Translations under genes and position numbers: made by a program
Source of the DNA: Orientallactaga sibirica
Lineage: Eukaryota > Chordata > Mammalia > Rodentia > Dipodidae
Direction: 5' to 3'
NCBI GenBank assembly: GCA_036365145.1
Contig: JAEOAD010000040.1
Span: 17,363,501-17,427,500, forward strand
Length of the DNA stretch: 64,000 bases
The notes under the pieces: generated by a model
Seen by the model: only the letters and a program-made list of their open reading frames with translations
Databases searched by the model: none
Told to the model about the DNA's origin: nothing
In this document: piece by piece, positions 12,247-24,054 of the stretch
Layout: the number at the start of each line of letters is the position of its first letter
Position numbering within the stretch: the stretch's first letter is position 1

Positions 12247-12880
12247 GAGCTGGAGAGATGGCTTAGTGGTTGAGGTACTTGTCTGCAAAGCCTAAGGACC
12301 CAGGTTCAATATCCCAGTACTGACATAAGACAGATGCACAAGGTGGCACATACATCTGGAGTTCGTTTGCCATGGGTGGAGGCCCTGGTGTGCCCATTTT
12401 CTCTCTCTCTGTTTCTCCCACAAATAAATAAACAAGGACTGGAGAGATTGCTTAACGGTTAAGGCACTTTCCTGCCAAACCAAAGGACCCAAGTTCGATT
12501 ATCCAGCAGCTGGAGGCCCTGGCATGTCTTTTCTCTCTCTCAAAATAAATTTTAAAAATTTAAAAATATATTTTAAAAAAGAAGGCAACTCATTGATTAG
12601 AAAGATCTTGGGTCCATCCAAAAAAGTTCTTGGGGCTGGAGAGATGCCTTAGTGGTTAAGCACTTGCCTGTGAAGCCTAAGGACCCTGGTTTGAGGCTCG
12701 ATTCCCCAGTACCCACGTAAGCCAGATGCACAAAGTGGCGCATGCATCTGGAGTTTGTTTGCAGTGGTTGGAGACCCCGGTGTGCCCATTCTCTCTTTCT
12801 CTCTCTCAATCTCTCTCTCTCTGCCTCTTTTTCTTTTTGTCTGTTGCTCTCAAATAAATAAATAAAAATAAACAGAAAAA
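12247..12880 (+). repeat. Three B2-like SINEs
   Basis: 12247-12435, a shortened one at 12436-12575 and 12630-12880, all plus strand. Confidence 0.85.
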
Positions 12881-12889
12881 ATTTTTTTA

Positions 12890-13545
12890 ACCCAGTTCTT
12901 AGAAAAACTGAAGAAAGAAAAATGAACAACAGAGGCTCTGAGGCAGCCTGGACCCCAGCTGATGATCACACTGGAACAGTCTGTTTATCTTGTCTCTGCT
13001 GGACACTCGCTGTCCCTGCCCCTCCCCTTGGCTCTGCTCCCACTGCTGTCACTCCACTGCAAGTGAATGCCACGACAAGGAGCAGCATGTGACAGTGTCC
13101 TTGCTCCTTTGTACCGAGACTCAAAGCCCTGAGTGGGAAGCTTCTACACGGCGGCCTCAGGCCACATTCCTGTTCCTTCACTGGGAGGAATCTGGGAGAA
13201 CAAGTGTCTGTTATTTGTAACTTCCTTCGTGGGCGTTAGAACCTGCCTCCGGCCCAGAGTCATGAGATGGGGCTTCCCTAGGCAGGAGACGGCTTGTCCT
13301 ATCAAGCACCAGGCAGGATCGGGTGCAGAATCTCAGGAGAGGGAATGCCTAGACTGGATGGTGAGGAGATGGCTGCTACATCACTCAGGACAGGATACAC
13401 TGGGGTGATTAACAAAGGGCTTCAAAAGGTCAGTGAGGCTTCCAGCAAGGAAGGTTTACCTCTCATTCATGTGAGTTGCAGAACACCAGTATTGTCTTCC
13501 CTTTAGGATCCAGCACCCAGAAGCCTCTAAAACATTACTAAACAG
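12890..13545. other. Unique moderately GC-rich DNA
   Basis: One of the longer SINE-free stretches west of the promoter. Short open frames exist on both strands but none carries convincing splice signals or recognisable protein features. A minus-strand donor-like GAG|GTAAAC at about 13460 lacks an acceptor. Confidence 0.4.
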
Positions 13546-13546
13546 A

Positions 13547-13707
13547 GAGCTGGAGGGATGGCTTAGTGGTTAAAGCACTTGCCTGCAAAGCCAAAGGACC
13601 CAGGTTCGATTCTCCAGTACCCACAAACCAGATGCACAAGGTGGCGCACGCATCTGGAGTTTGTTTGCAGTGGCTGGAGGCCCTGGCATGCCCATTCTCT
13701 CTCTCTC

Positions 13708-13738
<31 letters not shown>

Positions 13739-14040
13739 ACATGACATAAGTGATGAGGGGAAACCAAAAGAAAAGGAAAGGCTCTACAAGCCAACTCCAG
13801 ACACTTGTACCATTTTATGAACCTGGCTTTACGTGGGCACTGGGGAGTCAAATCTGCACCATCAGGCCTAAGCAAGTGCCTTTCACCACTGAGCCATCTC
13901 TTCAGCCTGTGTGTGTTTGGAAACAAGGTCGCATGTAACCCAGGTTGGCCTAGAACTCACTATGTAGCCAAAGCTGTCCTTGAACTCTTGATCTTCCTGT
14001 CTCTACCTACTCAGTCACCATCAAGGAGAGGGGAAGTATG
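13547..14040. repeat. SINE cluster
   Basis: B2-like plus (13547-13735), antisense B2-like lacking its 5' tail part (13780-13907), old antisense B1 (13910-14035). Confidence 0.75.
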
Positions 14041-14143
14041 CTAGGCACAGCGATGAGCAAATCAGAGGTGTGACATCCAGTGGTGTGTGGGCCGCAGTGC
14101 TAAGTAGCTGGCTGCTTCTCACAGAACAAAATGCCAAGGTAGG

Positions 14144-14755
14144 TGTGGCAGTGTGAATGTGAATGTATGTCCCCCATAGCCTCAGGTTTTTTAAAAAATA
14201 TATTTTATTTATTTATTATTATTATTTTTATTTTCAAGAGGGTGGAAGAGAATTGGTGTACCAGGGCCTCAGCCATTGCAATCGAATGCCAGGCATTTGT
14301 GCCACCCAGTGGGCATGTGTGACCTTGTGCTTGCCTCACCTTTGTGCACCTGGCTTACGTGGGATCTGGAGAGTCGAACATGGATCCTTAGGCTTTGCAG
14401 GCAAGCGCCCTAACTGCTAAGCCATCTCTTCAGGCCAGCCTCAGGTATTTTTAATTAAGGTTAAGCTTCTAGCTTAAGTCTCCAGCAGCCTGCTGGAGGG
14501 GTGGTGTCACTGGGGGCAGATCAGATCTGATTCCAGTCCCAAGGTGTTGAAAGATCCGGGTTGCTCTGGCAGGTGCTTGCTGCTTCTTGGTGTTGACTTG
14601 CTGCAGTTGTTTCTTTCTGCTTTGATGTGTGGAGCTTAGCAGCTTCCTCCACCCCGTTGGGGTTTCCCCTGGATTTGTATGCTGAAATAAATCCCTTCCT
14701 TCATAAACTGTCTGGTTTGATTTTCATCCCAGCAATGTGGACCTGACTACAAACA
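14144..14755 (+). mobile_element. MaLR-type LTR split by a B2-like SINE
   Basis: Starts TGTGGCAGTGTGAATG, has the CCCCCATAGCCTCAGGT block of this LTR class, an AATAAA signal near 14685 and ends in ACAAACA. An antisense B2-like SINE (14188-14436) interrupts it with a 10-bp duplication AGCCTCAGGT (14178-14187, 14437-14446). The LTR's own target duplication is not clear. Confidence 0.65.
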
Positions 14756-14827
14756 GTAAAGGAATATTAGAGACCCAGCAGAACTAACAGGATGGAATAG
14801 TCAGGACACCTTATGGTCAAGATTAAA

Positions 14828-15038
14828 AAGCCAGGTCCTGGGCTGGAGAGGTGGCTCAGTGTAGTTAAAGGCACTTGCTTGCAAAGTCTAACGGCTCGGG
14901 TTCAATTCCCTAGTACCCACACAAAGCCAAGTGCACAAAGAAGTGCATGCATCTGGAGTTTGCAGTGGCAGGAGGCCCTGGCATGTCCATACCCACTTTC
15001 TTTCTGTCTTCCTTTTTCTCTCTGTCCCCCTCTCTCTC

Positions 15039-15070
<32 letters not shown>

Positions 15071-15535
15071 TGATGATGATGATGATGCCAGGTCCTTATT
15101 CTTCAGGCAATGAGGAATCTTTTTTTGTTTGTTTGTTTGTTTGTTTTAGAAACAATATTTATTAGGCTGGGCGTGGTGGTGCACACCTTTAATCCTAGCA
15201 CTTGGGAGGCAGAGGTAGGAGAATTACTGTGAGTTTGAGGCCACCCTGAGACTATATAGTGAATTTCAGGTCAAGCTGGACTACTGTGAGACCCTACCTC
15301 AAGAAAAAAAAGAAAGAAAAAAGAAAAAGAAAGAAAGAATATTTATTTATTTGCAAACACATATGAAAGAGAGAAAGAGAGAGAAAATGAAAGCACTAGG
15401 CCTCCAACCACTGGAAACAAACTCCAGATGCATGCGCCACTGTGCATCTGGCTGTACATGGGTATTGGGGAATTGAACCCCCATCGTTAGGCTTTGCAGG
15501 CAAGCGTCTGAACAGCTGGGCCGTCTCTCCAGCCC
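14828..15535. repeat. SINE cluster
   Basis: B2-like plus (14828-15045), B1 plus (15162-15310), antisense B2-like (15340-15535). Confidence 0.85.
15041..15087 (+). repeat. (AAT)n then (GAT)n microsatellite
   Basis: The tail of the B2-like SINE 14828-15045 runs as AAT units that switch to GAT units. Confidence 0.85.
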
Positions 15536-15904
15536 TCAGTGATGCATCTTGAGGGTGCTCAGGTTGGGAAAAGATGGCGGGCTGTGTGTTAGACAAATCC
15601 CTCTGTGTGAAGGATGACTTGGGAAAGATCTGCCGGGAGCTGTGTGTTCGTTCAGGTGAGAACGATGTAGCCCATGTAGCCGGGAAGGAGCAAAGCCCCC
15701 ACAGGGGAGGAGACACGGGGGTTGGGGGGGGGAGGAGGCTGGCCCAGTGACTGTCTTTGTGACTGAGCAATGGGAAGGGTGAGAAGCAAAAGAGGGACAC
15801 AGGATGCTCCAGGGTATCCAGCGGGCGCAGTTCAATGGCCTTCATCTTCCTTCCAAATAATGAGGTGGATGCCTGCAGCACCTCGGGAGTTTACAACACG
15901 CTTA
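15536..15904. other. Unique DNA, no gene seen
   Basis: Single-copy with a G-run near 15725. The 161-codon minus-strand frame over 15396-15881 starts here and ends in SINE sequence; not supported. Confidence 0.45.
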
Positions 15905-16190
15905 GCGCCTCTGCGTGAGTGTGTGGTGCATATGCATGCTCCTGTGCGTGTGGGCACATGTGTGTGGAGGCCAGAGGCTGATGTCAGCTGTCTTCCACAG
16001 TCACCTTGCCTCACACTGAGCCTGGGGCTCATTGCTTCCGCTAGACTAGCTAAGCCACCGAGCGCCCGGGAGTCTCCTGTCTCCGCAGGGATGATAGACG
16101 CGCACTGCCGCACCCGCCTGGTGGATTATGTGGGTGCTGGGGATGTCTAAACTCAGACATGATGCTTAACCAAGCCACCTCCCCAGCCTC
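15905..16190 (+). mobile_element. B4-like composite SINE
   Basis: 'gtgtgtggaggccagaggctgatgtcagc', then 'gtgggtgctggggatgtctaaactcag' and 'aagccacctccccagcc' follow the same order as 9390-9790. Confidence 0.55.
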
Positions 16191-16257
16191 AACGAAAGTT
16201 CTGCTTCTCAAGATGCGTGCACAAGTCAAAGTTGGAAGTCCCCAAGAAATTCAGGTC

Positions 16258-16395
16258 AGATGCTGGGTGTGGTGGCACACGCCTTTAATGCCAGCAGAGG
16301 CAGAGGTGCGAGGGTGGAGGCCAGTCTGGGACTACAGCATGAGTTCTAGGTAAGCCTCGGCTAGAGTGAGACCCTATCTCTAAAAAAAACAAATC
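16258..16395 (+). mobile_element. B1 SINE
   Basis: GCTGGGTGTGGTGGCACACGCC head and 'gagaccctatctc' end; slightly shortened in the middle. Confidence 0.8.
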
Positions 16396-16428
<33 letters not shown>

Positions 16429-16429
16429 C

Positions 16430-16880
16430 CTGAAAAAAAAGGGATGGAGAGACGGTTTGTGGTTAAGGCACTTGTCTGCAAATCCAGAGGACCCAGGTTT
16501 ATCTCCCCAATACTTACATAAAGCCAGATGCACATGGTGGCACATGTGTCTGGAGTTCGTTTGCAGCTGCAAGAGGTCCTGGAACACCCACTCTCTATTT
16601 ATCTATCTACCTCTTTCTAAAATATTATTTATTTATTTATTTATTTGAGAGAAAGAGAGAGAGAGGAAGAGGTGGAGAGAAAGAGAGAATGGGCACACCA
16701 GGGCCTCCAGCCACTGCAAACAAACTCCAGACGCATGTGCCCCCTTGTGCATCTGGCTTACATGAGTCCTGGGGAATTGAGCCCGTGTCCTTAAGCTTTG
16801 CAGGCAAACACCTTAAACACTGAGCCATTTTCCCAGCCCTATCTACCTCTTCCTATTTCTCAAATAAATAAAATATTTTT
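16430..16880 (+). mobile_element. B2-like SINE split by an antisense B2-like SINE
   Basis: Outer plus-strand element 16430-16615 continues at 16852-16880. The antisense copy between has a 13-bp target duplication CTATCTACCTCTT (16603-16615, 16839-16851). Confidence 0.8.
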
Positions 16881-16889
16881 AAAGACCCC

Positions 16890-17000
16890 CCAAAGTAAAT
16901 AGTATTATATTTATAGCATATAATATATACTATATATAATGTAGTATAAAATATATATTTATATATATAAATAGTATTATATTATATTATATTATAGCAA
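16890..17000 (+). repeat. AT-rich low-complexity tract
   Basis: TATA/ATTATA-rich run, imperfect. Confidence 0.7.
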
Positions 17001-17114
17001 GTTTATTATAAAAGCACTGAGTAAGCCAGGCATGGTGGCATACATTTGGAATCCCTTTGCTCTGGAGGGTGAAGCAGGAGGATCACACATTTCAAGTCAG
17101 CATGGACTACATAG

Positions 17115-18999
17115 CAAGACCTTGTCTCAAAAATAAACAAAGCCAGAGTGGTGGTGCATGCCTTTAATCCCCAGCACAGAGGTAGGAGGGGAGGCAGAGG
17201 CCAGGAGGATAGTTAATTCCAGGTGAGTTCAAGGCCAACCCTGAAAAACCAAAAAAATAATAAAATAAAATAAAATAAAATAAATTCCAGGTCCCAGCAC
17301 TGGGCCAGAGTGAGACCCTGAGACTCAAAAAGGTCAAAACAAACAAACAAACAAACAAACAAACAAACAGGGGCTGGAGAGATGGCTTAGTGGTTAAGGC
17401 ACTTGCCTGTGAAGCCTAAGGACCCATGTTCGACTCCCAGATTCCAAATAAGCCAGGCACATAGGTGATGCATATGCAAGGTTGCACATGTGCACAAGGT
17501 GACACATGCATCTGGACTTCAAGTTCAGTGGCTGGAGGCCCATGAGCACCAATTCACTCTCTCTCTCTTTCATAAAAACAAGCAAGCAAATAAATAAATA
17601 AACTGGGGACAGTCATATCAAGGAGCTCTGATATTAAAGTGAGTTCTTTCATAAGAACTTTCATGAGAAAAAAGGTTCATTTTTCCCACCCTACCCGCCT
17701 CCACTTCTTACATTAAGTCTACAATGACAGAGCAAGGTCATTGGCAGTGCTGGGTATCGGAAAGGTAAGTTCTGTTTATTTGTACCCCGGGCTGGTTTCT
17801 GAACTACTATAGCATCAACGTGGTGGGCTAGGACCAAGGCTTCTCAGCTCACATCCAGTCCTTGGGACCCCCAGATAGTTACCAGGAAGAGAGCAAGCAT
17901 GGTCTGTGAAGCATGCTGACCTTTAACCACAGTTAATCAGACTTTGCCTAGCTGTCCATCAGGCAGAAATCATTAACAGGACCCAGGGAAAGAATATATT
18001 AGCTCTATCAATGACACCAATGATTCGTGAGGTGGCTGGTGAGGTTTTCCTAGTCTCACGATCCTAACGATGTTGACAAAGACAGATTCAGAAAATGCTT
18101 AGCAGGAGGAATCGGCTTGATGCTGGGTAGTATGAGCTCAGAGGGGAAAGAGAAGATGCACAAGCCATGGGAAATCTTGTGGGCACTGGGGAGGCAGGTG
18201 GCATACCTAACTGGTTTGACAAGGCTGAGCCTGGGAAGTAACCTGTGTATTCAGTTTGGTGATTTCTGCCAAGAGGGAAGCTCACTTGACCTAGATGTGA
18301 GTTATGGAAAATAAATCTACTGGGCTGGAGAAATGGCTTAGCAGGTTAAGGCGCTTGCCTGCAAAGCCAAAGGACCTTGGCTCAGTTTCCCAGGACCCAC
18401 ATAGGCCAGATGCACAAAGCGGAACATGCATCTGGAGTTCCTTTGCAGTGGCTGGAGGCCCTGGTGTGCCCATTCTCTCTATCTGCCTCTCTCTCTCTCA
18501 AAAGAAAGAAAGAAAGAAAAGAAAATAAAAGAAAAGAAAAGAAAAGAGAAAAAAATCTATACACAAAAATAAACATTCAGGACCATACAAGCTCCTTACT
18601 GTTGCAGAAGGGAGCACAAATATGGGAAGGGAGAAAACTAGAGCTGGAATTACATACTGCTGCACATTTCAGGTTATGTTAATATAGCACAGATACAGGT
18701 GTGGACAGAGGTGGCTTGGGAGGTCCATTTGGCCCAGAAGCAATGACATCTTTATGGCAATGAGTAATGCTTTACAGCAGAGTTTGGTATCTAAATGCCT
18801 TACTGAAAAGATTCAGAATCCATGGGCTGGAGAGATGGCTGAGAGGTTAAGGCATTTGCCTGCAAAGCCAAAGGATCCCGGTTCGACTCTCCAGGACCCA
18901 TGTTAGCCAGATGCACAAGGGAGCGCATGCATCTGGAGTTCCTTTGCAGTGGCTGGAGGCCCTGCTGCACCCATTCTCTCTCTGCCTCTTTCTCTCAAA

Positions 19000-19042
<43 letters not shown>

Positions 19043-20106
19043 ATGTAAAATATTTACCTGGGCGTGGTGGCGCACCCCTTTAATCCCAGCACTCAGGAGG
19101 CAGAGATAGGAGGATCACTGTGAGTTCAAGGCCACTGCAGAGTGAGTTCCAGCTCATCTTGGGCTAGAGTGAAAACAAACAAACAAACAAACAAACAAAC
19201 AAACAAAAAGGATATTGTGAGTGGGAAAGATGACTCAGCACTTAAAGGCACTTGCATGCAAAGCCTGATGGTCCGGGGTTCAATTCTCCAGTACCCATAT
19301 AAAGTCTAATGCAAAAAGTGGTGCATGCATTTGGAGTTCATTTGTGGTGACAGGAGGCCCTAACATGCCCATTCCTTCTCTCTCTCATTCTCTGTCTCTT
19401 TTTGTACACACTCTCTCTACTTACAGGTAAATAAATAAACAATTTTCCTTTCTAGATAGAGTCTCACTCTAGCCCAGGCTGCACCACCACACCTGGCTCT
19501 GATCTGGAATTCACTCTGTATTCTCAGGGTGGCCTTGAACTCACAGCGACCCTCCTACCTCTGCCTCCTGAGTGCTGGGATCAAAGGCGTGTGCCACCAT
19601 GCCTGGCATAAATAATATATATATATTTTTGGTTTCTCGAGGTAGGGTCTGATTGTAGCTCAGGCTGACCTGGAATTCACTATGTAGTCTCAGGATGGCC
19701 TCGAACTCACGGCAATCCTCCTACCTCTGCCTCCGGAGTACTGGGATTAAAGGCGTGCGCCACCATGCCTGGCTATAAATAATATATATATATATATTTT
19801 TTTTGGTTTTTCGAGGTAGGGTCTCACTCTGGTCCAGGCTGACCTGGAATTAACTATGTAGTCTCAGGGTGGCCTTGAACTCACGGCGATCCTCCTACCT
19901 CTGCCTCCCGAGTGCTGGGATTAAAGGCATGCGCCACCACGCCCGGCTTTATAAATAATATTTTAAAAAAGATATTTACACATTCCCAAGTATTTCCTGA
20001 CAAATGCATATTGTTTATTAATAACTACAATGCATATTTAGTCAGTTACCAATAGATAAACAAAATGATGAAAGTTAATTTACCAATAGTAAGACAAATT
20101 GACATG
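17115..20106 (+). repeat. Tandem duplication A, copy 1 (about 3.0 kb)
   Basis: Begins at CAAGACCTTGTCTC inside an old B1 and ends at ATTGACATG. It holds a damaged B1 (17139-17260), B2-like SINE (17371-17600), unique sequence (17600-18320), B2-like SINEs (18321-18505, 18823-19040), B1 (19055-19175), a diverged B2-like SINE (19215-19440) and three antisense B1s (19445-19605, 19625-19775, 19800-19950), then AT-rich unique DNA. Confidence 0.9.
17600..18320. other. Unique core of duplication A, copy 1
   Basis: SINE-free; present again at 20640-21372. It contains a plus-strand donor-like AAAG|GTAAGT (17761-17770). No recognisable protein. Confidence 0.5.
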
Positions 20107-22050
20107 CAAGACCTTGTCTCAAAAATAAACAAAGCCGGGAGTGGTGGTGCATGCCTTTAATCCCAGCACTCGGGAGGCAGAGGTAGGAGGATCGCCGAGA
20201 GTTCGAGGCCAACCCTGAGATTGCATAGTTAATTCCAGGTCAGCCTGGACCAGAGTGAAACCCTACCTCAAAAAACGAAAAACCAAAAAAAAATAAAATA
20301 AAATAAAATAAAATAAACAAAACAGGGGTTGGTGGAGATGGCTTTAATGCACTTGGGAGGCAGAGGTAGGAGGCCTGTGTGAGTTCAAGGCCAACCCTGA
20401 GACTGCATAGTTAATTCCAGGTCAGCCTGGGCCAGAGTGAGACCCAAAAAACCAAAACAAACAAACAAACAGGGGCTGGAGAGATGGCTTAGTGGTTGCA
20501 CTTGCCTGTGCACCTAAGGACCCATGTGCATCCCAGATTCCAAATGAGCCAGGCACATAGGTGATGCATATGCAAGGTCGCACATGTGCACAAGGTGACA
20601 CATGCATCTGGACTTCAAATTCAGTGGCTGGAGGCTAATAAATAAATAAATAAACTGGGGACAGTCATATCAAGGAGCTCTGATATTAAGGTGAGTTCTT
20701 TCATAAGAACTTTCATGAGAACAAAGGTTTATTTTTCCCACCCTACCCGCCTCCACTGCTTACATTAAGTCTACAATGACAGAGCAAGGTCATTGGCAGT
20801 GCTGGGTATCGGAAAGGTAAGTCCTGTTTATTTGTACCCCGGGCTGGTTTCTGAACTACTGCAGCGTCAACGTGGTGGGCTAGGACCAAGGCTTCTCACC
20901 TCACATCCAGTCCTTGGGACCCCCAGATAGTTACCAGGAAGAGAGCAAACGTGGTCTGTGAAGCATGCTGACCTTTAACCACAGTTAATCAGACTTTGCC
21001 TAGCTGTCCATCAGGCAGAAATCATTAACAGGACCCAGGGAAAGAATATATTAGCTCTATCAATGACACCAATGATTCGTGAGGTGGCTGGTGAGGTTTT
21101 CCTAGTCTCACGATCCTAACGATGTTGACAAAGACAGATTCAGAAAATGCTTAGCAGGAGGAATTGGCTTGATGCTGGATAGTATGAGCTCAGAGGGGAA
21201 AGAGAAGATGCACAAGCCACGGGAAATCTTGTGGGCACTGGGGAGGCAGGTGGCATACCTAACTGGTTTGACAAGGCTGAGCCTGGGAAGTAACCTGTGT
21301 ATTCAGTTTGGTGATTTCTGCCAAGAGGGAAGCTCACTTGACCTAGATGTGAGTTATGGAAAATAAATCTACTGGGCTGGAGAAATGGCTTAGCAGGTTA
21401 AGGCGCTTGCCTGCAAAGCCAAAGGACCTTGGCTCAGTTTCCCAGGACCCACACATAGGCCAGATGCACAAAGTGGAACATGCATCTGGAGTTCCTTTGC
21501 AGTGGCTGGAGGCCCTGGTGTGCCCATTCTCTCTATCTGCCTCTCTCTCTCTCAAAAGAAAGAAAGAAAGAAAAGAAAAGAAAAGAAAAGAAAAGAAAAG
21601 AAAAGAAAAGAGAAAAAAAATCTATACACAAAAATAAACATTCAGGACCATACAAGCTCCTTACTGTTGCAGAAGGGAGCACAAATATGGGAAGGGAGAA
21701 TTACATACTGCTGCACATTTCAGGTTATGTTAATATAGCACAGATACAGGTGTGGACAGAGGTGGCTTGGGAGGTCCATTTGGCCCAGAAGCAATGACAT
21801 CTTTATGGCAATGAGTAATGCTTTACAGCAGAGTTTGGTATCTAAATGCCTTACTGAAAAGATTCAGAATCCATGGGCTGGAGAGATGGCTGAGAGGTTA
21901 AGGCATTTGCCTGCAAAGCCAAAGGATCCCGGTTCGACTCTCCAGGACCCATGTTAGCCAGATGCACAAGGGAGCGCATGCATCTGGAGTTCCTTTGCAG
22001 TGGCTGGAGGCCCTGCTGCACCCATTCTCTCTCTGCCTCTTTCTCTCAAA

Positions 22051-22081
<31 letters not shown>

Positions 22082-22815
22082 ATATAAAATATTTACCTGG
22101 GCGTGGTGGCGCACCCCTTTAATCCCAGCACTCAGGAGGCAGAGATAGGAGGATCACTGTGAGTTCAAGGCCACTGCAGAGTGAGTTCCAGCTCATCTTG
22201 GGCTAGAGTGAAAACAAACAAACAAACAAACAAACAAACAAACAAAAAGGATATTGTGAGTGGGAAAGATGACTCAGCACTTAAAGGCACTTGCATGCAA
22301 AGCCTGATGGTCCGGGGTTCAATTCTCCAGTACCCATATAAAGTCTAATGCAAAAAGTGGTGCATGCATTTGGAGTTCATTTGTGGTGACAGGAGGCCCT
22401 GACATGCCCATTCCTTCTCTCTCTCATTCTCTGTCTCTTTTGTACACACTCTCTACTTACAGGTAAATAAATAAACAATTTTCCTTTCTAGATAGAGTCT
22501 CACTCTAGCCCAGGCTGCACCACCACACCTGGCTCTGATCTGGAATTCACTCTGTATTCTCAGGGTGGCCTTGAACTCACAGCGACCCTCCTACCTCTGC
22601 CTCCTGAGTGCTGGGATCAAAGGCGTGTGCCGCCATGCCTGGCATAAATAATATATATATATTTTTGGTTTCTCGAGGTAGGGTCTGATTGTAGCTCAGG
22701 CTGACCTGGAATTCACTATGTAGTCTCAGGATGGCCTCGAACTCACGGCAATCCTCCTACCTCTGCCTCCGGAGTACTGGGATTAAAGGCGTGCGCCACC
22801 ATGCCCGGCTATAAA

Positions 22816-22858
<43 letters not shown>

Positions 22859-23159
22859 GTTTTTCGAGGTAGGGTCTCACTCTGGTCCAGGCTGACCTGG
22901 AATTAACTATGTAGTCTCAGAGTGGCCTTGAACTCACGGCGATCCTCCTACCTCTGCCTCCCGAGTGCTGGGATTAAAGGCGTGCGCCACCACGCCCGGC
23001 TTTATAAATAATATTTTAAAAAAGATATTTACACATTCCCAAGTATTTCCTGACAAATGCATATTGTTTATTAATAACTACAATGCATATTTAGTCAGTT
23101 ACCAATAGATAAACAAAATGATGAAAGTTAATTTACCAATAGTAAGACAAATTGACATG
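20107..23159 (+). repeat. Tandem duplication A, copy 2 (about 3.05 kb)
   Basis: Repeats 17115-20106 in the same order and orientation with scattered substitutions and indels. The first B1 (20136-20280) is intact here but scrambled in copy 1. The first B2-like SINE is shortened (its CT-rich 3' part is missing near 20635), 14 bp are missing near 21699 relative to copy 1, and a TA repeat is longer at 22818-22853. Confidence 0.9.
22815..22856 (+). repeat. (TA)n microsatellite, copy 2 of duplication A
   Basis: About 18 TA units, against roughly 6 at the matching place in copy 1 (19783-19797). Confidence 0.85.
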
Positions 23160-23274
23160 TGTTTCCTGACTTGTGCCCTGAGAAGGGAGAGGGAGAGAGA
23201 GAGGTAAAATAGCAATGAGTGGTGAGCCTGTGTTCTAGATTATATACAAAATTTCTTTGCACCATTTATGTTTT

Positions 23275-23720
23275 TTAAATAATATTTTATTTTTATTTTT
23301 TATTTGCGAGAGTTAGAGAGAGAGAGAATGGACACACTAGGGCTTCTAGCCACTGTAAACAAACTCCAGACGCATGTGCTACCATGTGTAACTGGCTTTC
23401 ATGGGTACTGGGGAATTAAACCTGAGTCCTTGGGCTTTGAAGGCAAGCACCTTAACCACTAAGCCATCTCTCCAGCCCCCTTTTATGTTTTTTTAAAATA
23501 TTTATTTATTTGTTTAGTTGAGAGAGAGAGAGAGAGAGAGAGATGGAGGGAGATAGATAGAGAAAGAATGGATGTGCCAGGGCCTGTTGCCACTGCAAAT
23601 GAACTCCAGATGCATATGCCACCTTGTGCATCTGGCTTATGTGGGATCTGGGGAATTGAACCTGGGTCCTTAGGCTTCACAGGCAAGAGCCTTAACCACT
23701 AAGACCTCTCTCCAGCCCCC
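23275..23720 (-). repeat. Two antisense B2-like SINEs
   Basis: 23275-23480 and 23490-23720, back to back. Confidence 0.85.
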
Positions 23721-24054
23721 TTTTACATTTTATAATTTTGAAATTTTCTCAAAATCTTTAAAACAGAGCAGAGCTATTATGTAGAATAATTGGAATGAGT
23801 GACCATATTTAAGTATGTATTCCTTAGAAAAATACCATAGACAGCATTAACAGTAGATCCGGCTAAGGAAGTGAATATAATGGCTAGGGGAGACAGTAAG
23901 AACTCAATATGTGGCACAGTAACAAATGGTGAGGCAGCCGGAGAGCGGAACAACTGCTCGGGTCCAGATTACAGCTCTCTGCTGAAGTTTAGAGGCTAGT
24001 GCTGGGTGTCTACCAGTGATACTTCTGAAGTAAAAAGAGGGAAAAAAAAGCAGC
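23721..24054. other. Unique AT-rich DNA, no gene seen
   Basis: Single-copy sequence. Confidence 0.5.

Noticed and set aside
15396..15881. 161-codon minus-strand open frame
   Set aside because: Its C-terminal quarter is an antisense B2-like SINE and the rest is unrecognised.
17761..17770. Plus-strand AAAGGTAAGT donor (also in copy 2 near 20813)
   Set aside because: Only a weak acceptor and a 47-nt unrecognised frame precede it.
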